A stretch of DNA of 9,252 nucleotides from Alphaproteobacteria bacterium (GTDB taxonomy: Bacteria; Pseudomonadota; Alphaproteobacteria; ATCC43930; CGMCC-115725): contig JAFMSA010000119.1 of assembly GCA_017353855.1 (NCBI GenBank), positions 1 through 9,252 of the forward strand, written 5' to 3'. The notes beneath the pieces are model-generated. The model worked only from the letters and a program-made list of their open reading frames with translations. It was not told where the DNA came from and made no database searches. Position 1 is the stretch's first letter, and each line of letters starts with the position of its first letter. The position numbers and the translations under genes were made by a program. Positions 9,091-9,252 of the stretch are shown piece by piece.

Positions 9091-9252
9091 CCTGCTCAAT
9101 GCGCCCTTGCAACGTTATGGAGGCGCGACAACGAGTGTACGCCGCGGCTATTTGCGCACTGGAATCTTACCTGCTTGGCTCGCCAGGGGCCTATCGCCCA
9201 TCGGGGCAAGCTCAGCTGCTGCTTGAGCTTCGGGCGAGCGCGACAAGCTGCC
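9091..9252. other. Unassigned sequence at the window end
   Basis: The frame of the ligase remnant stays open to the window end, but after KNPTARSKQGEA the translation resembles nothing I know, and neither strand offers a recognisable product. The only structure noticed is an inverted repeat, AAGCTCA (9208-9214) with TGAGCTT (9224-9230), around a GCTGCTGCT loop. It has no T-run, so a terminator is not supported. Confidence 0.3.

Overview
The window is GC-rich bacterial DNA that reads as a chromosomal segment of an alphaproteobacterium, possibly Rhodospirillales or Hyphomicrobiales. The evidence is the run ribF, ileS, lspA, a DUF3035 (BamF-type) lipoprotein gene and then an M16 peptidase locus, an order I associate with this class. 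No phage, transposase, CRISPR, tRNA or rRNA gene was recognised, and I see no previously undescribed system.

Layout. Positions 2-472 (+) hold the 3' part of a trypsin-like PDZ serine protease gene, interrupted by one in-frame TGA at 191-193 where the family normally has Trp. A Rieske-type oxygenase gene (1697-483, minus) converges on it. Next comes a plus-strand housekeeping block: ribF (GTG start at 1677, to 2648), ileS (2694-5528), lspA (5552-6025) and a DUF3035 lipoprotein gene (6051-6539). After a palindromic intergenic element (6586-6650) lies a badly decayed M16 (pitrilysin-type) peptidase remnant (about 6660-7112), recognisable only by stitching three reading frames. A complete DUF72 gene (7113-7868) and a complete short-chain dehydrogenase gene (7978-8733) follow. 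Directly after the dehydrogenase stop is a 5'-truncated, frameshifted ATP-dependent DNA ligase remnant (LigD/LigC-like, about 8734-9090). The last 160 bases hold nothing I recognise.

How the genes fit together. RibF makes FMN and FAD, IleRS charges tRNA-Ile, LspA removes signal peptides from lipoproteins, and the DUF3035 protein is itself a predicted lipoprotein and so a likely LspA substrate. The spacings of 45, 23 and 25 bases suggest co-transcription. The Rieske oxygenase, the DUF72 protein and the dehydrogenase have no obvious functional link to that block.

The most notable property is gene decay: three broken genes (protease, M16 peptidase, DNA ligase) lie among intact ones. The M16 and ligase remnants carry several independent lesions and look like real pseudogenes. 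The protease has only one lesion and could be a sequencing error or a recent mutation.
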